Origin: Lates calcarifer
Lineage: Eukaryota > Chordata > Actinopteri > Centropomidae
NCBI RefSeq assembly: GCF_001640805.2
Contig: NW_026115321.1
Span: 124,001 to 188,000 of the forward strand
Length of the DNA stretch: 64,000 nucleotides
Direction of reading: 5' to 3'
The stretch's first letter is position 1, and each line of letters opens with the position of its first letter. The position numbers and the translations under genes are program-made. A model generated the notes under the pieces. The model worked only from the letters and a program-made list of their open reading frames with translations. It was not told where the DNA came from and ran no database searches. Shown here one piece after another: positions 1 to 11,900 of this stretch.

Positions 1-26
1 TACGTACAAAGTAACTCTCCCTTCAG

Positions 27-669
27 GTGTCAGATAAGAGTCTGAACTGTGAGCGCTCCTTCCTCTCTGATCGCTGTAACTTTGGTAACAGTGGTGGTGT
101 TTCAGTGGCCAAAAAGAAGTCAGACATCCATTTCCCAGATCTAAGAGGCTCAGTGCTACCAGAGCTTAGAGGACGAGATGGTACGCACAAAAACACAAAA
201 ACAGACCACATGCACAATTGCACAATTAAGTACTCCTGGGGCTCCATGGCAATGACAAGCATAGTTCGTAGTCCTTACTGTATCTCACTCTGTACATCAA
301 ACTAAACCCTCAGTCTGAAATATACATGAAAGTACCATCATCAGTCATCCAATAATTCATACCCAATGAACTAAAACATGCAAACTGTTAGTTGCATTAT
401 AATGTTCTATATATGTTCTGAGTGTTCTTTTGTGGTCAACATATGAACAGATGATCTAACTGTTTCTGAGTCACTCCATACATATTATTTATCTGATGTA
501 ACTGTTGAAATACAGTGATGATTTGTCCATTGTTTTCCCAGGAAAACACAACAAAAGCATCACCAAGGATCTGAGGAAAGACAAACTGCCAGTTCCTTCC
601 ATGTCTCCATCAGAACCACAGCAGCATGGACACAACAGTACCGCTAGACACCACACACACACATCCTAA
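27..669 (+). CDS. 3' terminal two exons of an unidentified gene (possible CDKL-type kinase tail)
   Basis: Two exons read in one frame. The first, 27-180, follows a cag acceptor at 24-26 and ends at a gtacgc donor. The second, 542-669, follows a ttttcccag acceptor and ends at TAA. The joined peptide of about 94 residues is basic and serine-rich, with a stretch reading KKKSDIHFPDLRGSVLPEL. It has no membrane segment or recognised domain. The HFPDLRGSVLPEL stretch weakly recalls the C-terminal tail of CDKL kinases (CDKL1 carries a similar PQLTGSSILPAL motif), but the kinase domain would lie left of the window. The 3' UTR seems to end near an AATAAA at 1087-1092. The gene converges on the minus-strand gene at 1401. 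The exon structure is fairly clear; the family is a guess. Confidence 0.5.
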
Positions 670-1400
670 CACACCTGTTTTAATCTTCTCTGACTTTCTA
701 AATGCAGATTTCTTCATTGGTATTTATCACAATCCTGTCTTTGCCTTAACTCAAAGACGTGTTGCATTTTTTATGATGTTCATTCATTTAGTGTTAGTGG
801 CAGCTATATTTTAATATGAGGAACTAATTGTTCCATTTATACCATATCATTTGTGTCAAGTGTTAAACCAAGTAATTATGTAAATATGATAATGAAATTA
901 CTCGAGCATCTTTAGTCAAATGAGAGATAAATAATTAGTGAATGCGGTTAATCAAAAGATTTTAGGTTTATTTTATTATGTTACACCTTTTTAAAACATC
1001 AAACAGGTCATTCATATTAAGTATTTTTTAAATCACTGTTATACAAACAGCGCATTATTACAGGTGTTTTACAGGGAGATTATAAGAATAAAGAAGCTTT
1101 TTAAAAAGAGGATTTACAGTGTTGGTTGTGGTTTATAACCATGAAAAAGTGAACAGTGAACTCACATACTGTACATACAACAAAGTTTCCTCTATTATTT
1201 TAGTGCAAAATAATTAATATCTACAACATATAAAATACTCACTGATACTACAACAGTGATACAAGTAGCTACAACATGTGGTCTCTCATGCAGAACTGGT
1301 GTATTTGTTGCTAAATTTAGCTCATTTCCATCTCTCAGTTTTGCTTTAAAATAAAAATGTAAAAATGCCAAACAGAACATCTGTATGTTGTGATGTGATG
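670..1400. other. Convergent 3' UTR interval
   Basis: AT-rich DNA between the stop at 669 (+) and the stop at 1401 (-). It holds a plausible polyadenylation signal for the left gene at 1087-1092. No other gene is visible. Confidence 0.4.
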
Positions 1401-3158
1401 TTAAGACTCATCACTGGAGTCCTCTGAAGAAAACAAACCTATGTTCCACCTGTTCCTGACCGTTCTCTTCAGTGGCGATGCCAGTACTTCATCGCTATCT
1501 GACGAAGACACGCCATGACCCCCATGAGACAGAAAACTGTTGAACCCTGGGAGAGGACCAGCTGCGTGTCCTCTGCTGTTGGTCAGGAGGTGGTAGAGGA
1601 GGCTGGCAGCAGGGTTGGAGTGGCTGTTGATGATTGGTCTCGATGGAGCTGGCTGTGGCCTGATTGGTGTTCTAGTGTCTTTGGTTTCTGGTTTCTTTGG
1701 TGGCAAATTGACAGCTGGCTTTTTAGTTGTTGCCACTACCTGCTGTAAAATTATACATTAGATAGAAAACAAGGGGGTGGGGCAGATTTATTTGTGATGC
1801 AAATACTTCATGTAAGGCAATGAAAAGTGGCGTGGTGACAGTGGTGGTGTTGTACTGGACATTATATTGAGCTGTGTTTCTAATATTCTGCCCCCTTCAT
1901 ATTTGCACATGGGGCGGTCAAAACGCTAGAAACACCCCCACAAACACACATAATTTAGACCTCTGTAAACCACAAATTTCTTAAACTTTTAATCTTATGT
2001 ACAGGTACCTTCTTAGTAATGGGTGGTGCTGTTGTTGTCGTGGTGGTTGTGGTGATGGGGTCTGGTGTTGGAGCGGGGTATATCCTGCAGGTGTCCACAG
2101 CAGAACCATCGACCTCTGGAAGGTCAAAATCTGACATAACAGACTGAGCCCCAGCTGGTGGAAGGAAATTAGACGAGTGTTAATCCATTTTCTGCACTGA
2201 AGAATTAACATCTTTCACTGGCAAAATAAGGAGGAGGACAAATGAGAACAGAAAAATGTACTTTAAGTGTCAAAAGGAAAAGTATTCATTCTGCAGAAAA
2301 ATAGCCCTGACATTATTAGATTATTGATAGTGATGCATTGATGTGTAAACAGCAGTTTCCTGTTGTAGCTGCTTAAGATGGAGCTGGTTTTAACTGTTTT
2401 ATATAGTTAGTATAGTTAGTATTCTCAGTTTAGGGTTTGGGGACCTCCAAAGTCATGAGAAGGGAAGTCAGGAGATGATTAATGAGAAAAAAGAAAAAAC
2501 AAAATGATGCTATAGAAATTTGTAGTCATTTGTACTTCCTCAAGTCCCAAACAGTTTGATTTGATTGAAGTGATCTGAGAAGTTTAGGATGGAAATGTCT
2601 CTCCTATCAACTCAATTTAGTAAATAACTCGTTTGAAACTAGCCAGCAGTCATAACTTAGGAAGAACTTTTCACAAAAACAAATGGATTTACCAGTAGCC
2701 AAAGTCAAGTGTTGTTATCTGTAACATTTTTGATCATAATAGTTTGAAATTGGATTCCTGTAATTTGTGATTTGGCATGTGCTGCCACTTCAGCCTGTTT
2801 ACACTGTTCAACCTGTTACTTATCTGTGCCGAGGTCAACAGGTGCTGTTTTCTTCATGTGCCGCTATCTGATCTGTCAGTCTGTTTTGCATTTTTTATGA
2901 CAACAGGTCTGAGGTGTGTTTTTCTTTTGTCCCAGTCTGTTGTTTGCTGCAAAGCTGCCCTGAAAACAACACGCTACACACAAGCTTTGTTCCAAAACAA
3001 TCACAGAGGTCCAGTTAAAAATGGGTTACTAGTCGGTTAAGTTTCTTCAGATCAAAATGAGCGTGTTTGTACTCACCATGAGTCAAGTCGATGCTCTGAA
3101 CTCTGAGGAGGAAGAGGAGGAGGAAGGAGATGGACAAAGCTGCCAACCTGCAGGCCAT
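1401..3158 (-). CDS. Small secreted Thr/Pro-rich protein with acidic phosphoserine-type tail
   Basis: Three coding exons, 3077-3158, 2009-2154 and 1401-1742, with good GT-AG boundaries give a protein of 189 aa. Residues 1-22 form a signal peptide (MACRLAALSI start, leucine-rich core, ending about VQS). The mature part has a run of eight threonines, then a Pro/Lys-rich segment, then a Ser-Asp cluster, and ends in SSEDSSDES, which contains S-x-E motifs of the kind phosphorylated by the secretory kinase FAM20C. In tetrapods the osteopontin/SCPP cluster lies near ABCG2, so an SCPP-like relation is conceivable. However, I see no RGD, and the first intron is phase 1, whereas SCPP genes use phase 0. 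I do not recognise the family. A weak TATA-like element lies at about 3245-3262. Confidence 0.7.
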
Positions 3159-5952
3159 GACTTTAGATAGAGACAGATTAAAGAAGTGTTGAAGGAGGAC
3201 AGACTGTAGACTGACTGAAGAAGACCTGCGATAAGGAAGGTGATGCAGTTTTTAAAAAAATTGAGGGAAGGACTGAAGAGGGAGGAGAGACTGTGAAGTC
3301 TAGACTATAAAGTTTTCTCAGGGCGGATCTGACAGGGTTTGTGGTTCTGAGTTGCAACAGAGTAAAACCCTGTTAATCCTTGTTGCTTTTTTGAACTTAA
3401 TTCTGTCGATGAAGGTTTACAGAGCAACACCCCAATAAGGCCCTGCTTCACAGTAACACAGACGGTTCATACTGTGTTCACTATTTTCTATTGCTGCAAA
3501 TAATTTTCCTGCTTTTATTGGTATTTTTTTATTCTTTATTCATCTAGTTTTTCCAACCAGATATTATAAACCGAGTCTTGTTGAGTTCTTTCCGATAAGT
3601 ATGCTGCAACAAGAAACTGAGAGTAAAAGCCACAAACCTCTGCTCCATGAAATCAGTTTTACTTACGTGAATCTCCCTTATTATGAAATCTTCATGTTTT
3701 GATAACAATGTTGGTTCATCAGGGACCGCTAAAGCTGGAGTGATGTGGTTCCATGTGGCTGATTGGTGCAGACTATTTTGCTGATTTATCGATGAATTAA
3801 CGTGGTGGAGGGATTTGTGTTTCCCTTGGTGACCCTGGGAGCTGTGTTGGTGGGGGCAGTGGTTGTTAATGCTAGTGTTGGCTACATAGTGATTGCAAGA
3901 ACTTACATATAGCACCTTTAATGTGTTATATCATCAATATGAAGGACTCTCTCTTGATGTCAGTGTTTTGACTGCAGCTTCTCATTACCTTCACTGGATG
4001 AGTCAGAATCAGCTGTTTGGACAGGCTCGGCTTTTCTCACCTTGACATCAGTTGTTATGGAGAGAGACCCGGAGTTTCCCCGTCATGTTTTCTAATCCCT
4101 GTTACTGTCTCTTACCAAACCTCATAACAGCAGCTTGTGTAATTTTATTCCGGCAGAGAGATCAGTGAAGCATTCGTTTGATAATTCTCCAAGCACATAA
4201 TGTTGATATAGTATGATGCAAAGAGAAATCATCATCACGTTGTGGCTTAGTTTGTCTAGGGTACAGTCTGGACTTTACCTTTCTACAAAAGCGAAGGTGG
4301 GAAGTAAGATACAGAGAAATAAATAAGTACATTTTCTCAAGTACTGTACTTAAGTGCAATTTTTATCTGAGTATTTCTATTTTATGCTTCTTGTATTTCA
4401 AATTCATTTCCTCCACAACTTGCTTGACAGCTTAACTCACTAATCTGCTTTTTATTCTTATTTCATTCTTACTTTATTTAGTCTGGTTTTTTGCTTTCAT
4501 GGGATGATTGTCAGTGCTGTTTTTGTGTGATAAAGCTCCATCTCTTGTTTTAATTTCTGTCGATAAACCTGCTTCTCTTTGTTGTCTCAGCTGTCGGTTC
4601 AGTGCCTTGCTTGAAGGCACATTAAACTGCTCATGGAAACAGTTACTCATTCACTCCCCACACAACGATTTTCCCCCGACACACACACACCAACACAAAG
4701 GTGTGTGTCTGACTCTACCTGTATCCCTCCAGCCTTTACTCGCATTACTCAACTGGAACTAGAGATTTCCCAACATCACACACACACACATTCATGCTGT
4801 GGCTGTTTATAGCTGTGGTTGCTATGGAAGCGAGTGTCTGCTTACATGCACACACCTACTGTACAATCAGTGTGTATATGCGTTTGTGTCATCGTGTATG
4901 TGAGTGTGTTCATCATCCTCTCCCATTATCTTGTCTAATCTAAACAAAAGGCATATTGTCTTTTTTACCTGTGCTGTTATTTGTAACACAATGAAATGTC
5001 TTTTTAAGCAGATATAAAGACATTTATATTAGACATGTTATATTGTAATTGCTGTATTTATTGTCATTCATTATCTGTTTATACAGCAGCCTTCACTTGT
5101 GGGTATCCAGAAGGAATTATAGTTGTTGCCAGTTGCTTTAGTAAACACTTATATCTGCTTAGTGTGTGCAGTAAAGTCTTTATTAAAGGATCAGTGTGTA
5201 ACATTTACAGGGACCTATCGGCTGAAATGGGATATAATACAACTAAGTATGTTTTTATTAGTGTATAATCACCTAAAACTAATAATGGTTGTGTTTTCAT
5301 TTGCTTAGAATGAGCCATTTATATCTACATAGTGGGTGGGTCCTTTTCCATGGAGTCCGCCATGTTTCTACAGTAGCCCAGAACGGACAAACTTGTTAAA
5401 GAATACAAAGAGACTAGAATACAATATCTAACATATTCATATTTGACTGCCAGAGAGGTAAATTATAAAAATGAACAGAGCTGAGAGTGAAAACACTAAC
5501 TCAGTATTTTATTTTGTAAAACTTCAAAAATATAAAATTCTTTATGTGTGAAAAAAATTGTTTTCTTTGGCTCTGAACTTTAAAGTGCAAAAATCAGAAT
5601 ACAGTCTATCATGAGTAAACACAATACTGTGCTACAGTGTTAGTAAGGATTGAATAAATTATATATAAAGAACTTCTCTTGAACATCTCCATAAACAACA
5701 TATAATTTTACAAACAAATGATCAGTATTAGAGCTGGAAGATTTCTGGCTCTTATTTTGTCACATGAATCAACTGTAAATGAAAATGAACCGTTGTGATA
5801 AAAAATAAACACAGATCTGTTAAAAAAAAAAGAGGAAGATGTACAACCATGGCTACAGTACCTCCAGCTGCACATACATTTAAACTGCAGAGTTTCCAAT
5901 CACAAGCCTGTGTCTTAAATTACATCACAATGATGATGATGATGTTGAAGGT
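3159..5952. other. Spacer between the small secreted-protein gene and the abcg2 3' end
   Basis: No convincing exon. It contains (CA)n tracts near 4680-4790, a dispersed repeat at 5184-5405, and AT-rich sequence up to 5952 that is presumably the abcg2 3' UTR. The 123-codon reading frame at 3544-3915 lacks features of a gene. Confidence 0.4.
5184..5405 (+). repeat. Dispersed percomorph-type repeat
   Basis: Starts with an AAAGGATCAGTGTGTAACAT-like end and includes a stretch around an ATGGAGTCCGCCATGTTT motif and AGTAGCCCAGAACGG. I remember this sequence as a high-copy interspersed repeat in spiny-rayed fish. No coding potential. The family name was not determined. Confidence 0.6.
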
Positions 5953-8900
5953 CTAGGTGAACTTCCTGATGAAGCGCAGTTTGAGGTAAGTGATGGCGAG
6001 GAAGCAGATGGTCATGGCGCCCAGGGCCACATGGTTCTGCCAGAAGCCCCAGGTGGAGTAATCCACGCCCTGCTCCGTCAGAAACTCCTCCCCTGTGCAA
6101 CTGGAAGCGCGACACAAAGGTCCCTCAGTAACCAAATAACAGACCAGATCATTGACTGAGATACTAAACCGTTACATGATGTCACTATCTTGTTCATGTG
6201 TGTGTGTCAGTGTTTCTTACGCGATTCCAGGTGGAATGAAACTGGTATTTAAATCCTGACAGAACTTCAGCCCAGTAAACTCATTAACCTGCAAAGCCTG
6301 GAGAGACAAAGGTACATTAACATTATCATCATACTTAACAACTCCAGTTGTACTTTCAAAATATGTTTTTACATTTCCTGAAATTGTGTTAACACTTAGC
6401 TTCTTTTTCAAGTGTTTGGAGCACCACCAGAGAACTGAAACTGAAGGCAGATGTGGGTGTGTGTACTTACACTGAGGCCATATCTTGGTATACTGAGGTA
6501 TTTTAACCAAGCGAGCCAGCTGACAATGGAGGGAAGATTCACCAACAATCCTGCAAAGATCTGCAGAAATAAGAGAGAGGTTTACACATACTGTATTAAA
6601 GGCATTTATTTATTCAGCTCAATATACATTTGAGGTGCTGCTGCCAACATGAAGCATCCCAATCGCCCCCTGGTGGCTAACCGCAGTATAGGTCATAAAC
6701 AAAAACATCAAAGTACATGCTAAATATATTTTTCCCAAAGACAGTCTCTGACAATTAGATAGTTCTACTTATCTGATGTATGTTCAAGTGTTTGTTTTAC
6801 TGATAAGTTTGATTTTAATTAGTTATTTGAAGCTATAACAAGTAGGTAAAATGTTATGATTGACAACTGTGATGGATTTGTGATTGGTCAGGAGCAGGAC
6901 CTCACTATTGTGACTCCACCAGCCAATCAACACTGAGCAGACTCTAGTTCCAAATGTCTATGGTCAATAGTCAAATGGTCAATGTGCAAACTGAGAATGT
7001 TGTTGAAACCTGTTGTTCAATGGAAAGTAGCTAGAGCTATGTGTGTTTGTGCTGCTGTCTGTTGATGTGCGTGTTCGTCACCATCATGAAGACACAGGCG
7101 ATGGTCATGAAGATGTTGGCGATGGCCACCACCGTCTGGTCGGCTGAGATGGCCAGAGCCATGGAGGTGGCCGTGTAGGCGACCAGCATGACGGTAAACA
7201 TGAAGAGGAAGAAGGCATCAGCGGTGGGCTTCAGACCTGCACAAACACACAAAATGTACAGTGTGATATACAATAGACACAACAGCAGCAGGAAGCTCTT
7301 CAGATTTTATTACAACGTGTCTATTCACCGATCATGAAGTACGCTACGCAGGTGAAGACAATGGCAGGGATGGTCCTCAATGTGATAATGTCAGAGAGGA
7401 TCTTAGACAGGAAGTAGACAGACAACCTGTAGTAACCGCTGATATACTCGTGACTGTAGAGAGCGAAAAACATAATTAAACCTGATCTGTACCAGGCAAC
7501 AGTGAGATTTAGCTGTATTATCATATCAAAAGCAGTTAGAGGTATTCATAGGCATATTTCTGAACTTTGGACAGGGCCAGGCTAGTTATTTTCTTTTTCT
7601 TTTTTTTAAGTGTTATACTTTAATACTTCATACAATACTATGTTCTCATAATTTGTATGTTTGTTTGTCACACCCACATGAAGAGTTTCCTCTCAGAGAT
7701 GAAGAGTTCAGCAGATGACAGAGAGCTGAAACACTGATTCACTGTGATGAAGAAGAGAGCACCAAACCTGAAAACACAATAACAATCTGATCAGTGCACT
7801 ACAATTTGAGAATATTGTAATGTAATATTTATACTACTACCACTGTAAGTAGTAGTGACAATTGAATAGAATAGAATAGAGTACCTGTTCTGCATTCCAC
7901 TCTGATTGTCCTGGACGTCAAAGAAAATGGCTCCTACGACCAGAGCGAGGAACAAGGTAACTGCTACCTAATCAGAATAAAAACACAGTAATTATAGTGA
8001 ATGTTGGAGCCAGAGGTCAAGTATCTGAGGTTGAAGTTCCTGTAATGGGCAATATGCTGCTCCAGCATTTCAATGTCAGGCCCTATTTTAACAGTTCTGC
8101 ACTGTGTTCTTACCTGAGCGACAGAAGTCTGAGGGTTGAGCATGAGGTTGCGGAATGTTCTCTTGAGAACCCATCTGAACTGGGTCAGAAAGCTGGTGTT
8201 GTACGTGATGGTTCTGGAGGGAGCAGTGGTAGCTGCCTGCTTACCCTGAACTATCCTCTCTGAAAGAAGATATGGTGACAGAACCAGAGTTTTCAACTCT
8301 TCTTCATAAAGTTATGTCTTGGAAGTTCAGAATTCTACACATTTTGTTGCACATATGACCAATGAAATTGAGATGAAATTACCAAGGAGAGTTTTATGTT
8401 TTCTTTTATAAGTTGTAAGTGAGGTACACATTGACAGATGTAAATGGAGATGTTCCAAAGAGTCTATGGACATACGGACTAAATCATTTGCCCCCACACT
8501 CTGGAACATCCTGGAAGGTTCCGGAATCTTCCAGATTGCTCCAGAACTTTCTGGAATGTTCCGGAACCTTCATTTACATCTGATCAGACTCTATGGTTTT
8601 TAGTACACACCCAGCTCTGCTTTGGTCTGTTTGTAGTAGTTACAGTTTCTGTACTCCTCCACCAGTTTGTCCTCAATCCCTCGTTTGGACACTGACACTG
8701 AATCTGAGTCTGGATCCAGATCTGCACAAAGAAAGACACTCTCAGAAACATCAAAAAAATTTAAAAACCCACGTTATTTAACAAGTCAGACTTTTGCTCC
8801 ATTACAGGTACTTTCAATATTTTGTACATTTTGTTGCTAATGTTATAGTTTTACTTGGCTAAAACTGTGACTAGAGAACTTTTACTTGTAATAGAGTATT

Positions 8901-11900
8901 TTTACAATGTGGTTTTGCTACTTTTACCTAAGTAAATGATTTGCATATTTCTTCCAACTCTGCCTTTTTGGTCGTCATAGAAACAAAGCCACATAACAAA
9001 CCTTCCATGTTGCTGCAGGCGACTGCGGTCGAATCTCCGTTGATGACATCCAGGAAGAAATCAGCAGGGTTGTTGTGGGGCTCACAGGTGTGTCCTGGGA
9101 AACAAAGTTTCAAAGCCAGTTATTACCATTACCCTCACACCCTGCTGTGTCATATTGGATTAAAGTAAAACACAAGTTCTTACCGATGTCTGAGAAATAC
9201 TCCAGTGCGTTCTGTGCTGGCCCATGATAAACCTGATGATGTTGAATATTGTGAAAACATACATGAATAAAGTCTATACACAACATAAACTGATGAGGTG
9301 AGAAGAGGATGTGAAGTAGCTTCACAGTGAAGAGGTTCTGAACATGAATCTGGTGAGAGTGTATCTATCTGTTGACCTGTTTGCCGGTGACCAGCAGGGT
9401 GAGACTGTCGAACAGGCGGTAGATGGAGTATCGAGGCTGGTGGATGGATAGGATGATGGTGCGACCGTGGTTCGCCATCCTGACAAGAACAGGAAGTGGA
9501 AGATTTTCACCCATAACGTCAAACACAGTTTCATCCCTGGTTTCTCTTTGGCTCACCTACAATCATTACAAATTGTTCAGTTGGCACCAGCCAGGTGTTT
9601 CCAGTGTGTGTTAGTGTGTGTTTGTACCGCTTGAGCAGCAGCAGCACAGAGTTGGCTGTGCTGGCGTCGAGGCCTGTGGTGGGCTCGTCCAGGAAGAGGA
9701 CGGGCGGGTCGATGATCAGCTCCATGCCGATGTTCGTCCTCTTCCTCTCACCGCCAGAGATCCCACGAATCAGCTGAGTGCCCACCTGAACACAGACACA
9801 GAAGTTTGTGCCTCTATACTTACGAGGACCCTCACTGACATTAACTAACTTTCCCCTGTTTCTTCCATCTTACCTTCTGTTGCTTTCTTTTCTTTCTCTC
9901 TTTTATTTTATGTCTGTTTTTTTGTAACTTTCGCTTTCTTTCTCTCCAATAGGTCATCTGCACTCTTTGGCTGCAGTCCAATAGTCCTTTTTAATTAGGA
10001 GGGTTTCTGAGTGAAATGCCCACAGCCTTAGGCCCAGTCCCACTATTCTCCCTAAGGCCTCAACCCTGAAACCTCACAGACTTAACTGACATCACCAAGT
10101 AAGTGAGTCTAAATAGGAATGAGACAACATTTTAATTACCTTGTTACCTTGACAACGCCATATTTCCTACTATTGTGGGATTACAGAATGGACAAAATAT
10201 AATTATCAAATAAATAACGTCCTTTAGTTTGTCATGCATTCCTCTGATATCATTTGTTTTTTAGTGGTCACCTGTGAGCATGTGTGCTTACATGTAAACT
10301 TTTGGTTGCTTTTTCCGTGCTTGTTTGTTTACCACTTCCGGGTTTCACCTGGTAACCCCATGTTTAACGTCACAACGCTAAAGCCTTTCACAGTTTGACA
10401 GAGGGAGAGCCCTCGTGGTTTAAACGGGAGCGCGCCTCCTCCTGAAAACGCCACGTGAACGTGCCATGAAAGCGACTCAACAAAGCCCGGTATGTAACGC
10501 CACATTTTAGTCATAAAACTTATGTTTACGCGCGAACGCTAATAAGCTGTTCTTTTATTAGAATCTCATCCGGGAACGTGAGGGAGGCCGCTGCTGTCGA
10601 GTGAGTTGTAGGTGAGTTGAAGCGAACGCTCTTTGCTAGTTTGTTGCTAATCAACGGTGCTTGCTGTTCAAGTCCAGATACTTTTCATTAAAAGTCAGTG
10701 GTTGGTTATGAGAATGATTTCGAACATCTCCGACGTACTTTGGCGCACATTGTATCATCGTGTTAATGTTCTGAAAACATCGCTGATCGCTGATGTAAAG
10801 CGCTGAAGTATTAAAGGAAGCATTGATTCATTCTGTTGACATTAAAATCAGGTTCAGTGGAGGTTATTCACTACAGTGAATATTAATGCAGCTGCAGTTT
10901 CAGTGAAGTGATTTAAATTGTTAAAATGTGCATGACCGCGATTAATCACGATTAATCGACGATTATCCAAAGTTTAACATATTAAAATGAAGTATGAAAA
11001 GCCTTAGAAGTGGTTATGTTACAATTAAAACGTGGTTTAAGAATATAAATCATTAATGTGTTAATGCTGAAATACCAACTGATGTTGTGATTTTTGGCCT
11101 TTTTACAAATTGGGAGTGGGGGGGGGCGTGATGATTAAACAACACGAAAATACACAGAAAACCTGTGTGTAAAGAGTTTAATTGACGATAAATAGCCTAA
11201 TTCATGTGTTAATGCTGACATACTAAAGTGAAATTGAAGTTTATCTTAAGCTATTGGTTATACTGTACTTTAAGATGTTTTGAATGATGTTAGAGAATAA
11301 TTTACTGTTCTTCACTTGGTGTAGAAGTAGTTCTTTGAACTACCAGTCAGATGTTGGAGGACTGAGTGATGGCGAGCCCAGTCTGTGAAACTGTAGACCA
11401 TAATGGAGGCAGCTCGATTCACTCATTCGGACAGGAGGTAAGAGCATGTGCACACTAATAGCTATACTCAGGAAGCAGTAGGAGAACATTTAACACACAC
11501 ACACTTTACAAGAACAGGAACTGCACTCTTGAATCTTATTATTGATAACACTCTATTTTACGCCTCTGCACTGTCGATGGCCTTGGCTGGAGGCATTATG
11601 TTTTCTGGTTGTCTGTCTGTTCGTCCATCTCATTCTCCATATTCATGTTCGTCCATATTCAGGTTAGAATTTGGTGGTCAAAGGTCACTGTAACCTCACA
11701 AAACTTATATCTTAAAATCATTTTTGAAGGTAACTTTCTTTAATTGTTTTCTTTGATGCAGTCCTCTTTCCTCCTTTCTCACTCCCTCTGTTTTTACTTT
11801 CCGTCCTCACCCGTGAGTCGGCCACTCGGCCCAGTCCCAGCTCCTGGATCAGTTTGTTGACTTTCTGCTCTTTCTCCTCCTGAGACACAGTCGATGGGAG

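Noticed and set aside
3544..3915. Minus-strand frame of 123 codons
   Set aside because: His/Gln-rich, no start or splice context; the segment looks like part of a dispersed repeat ending near 3920.
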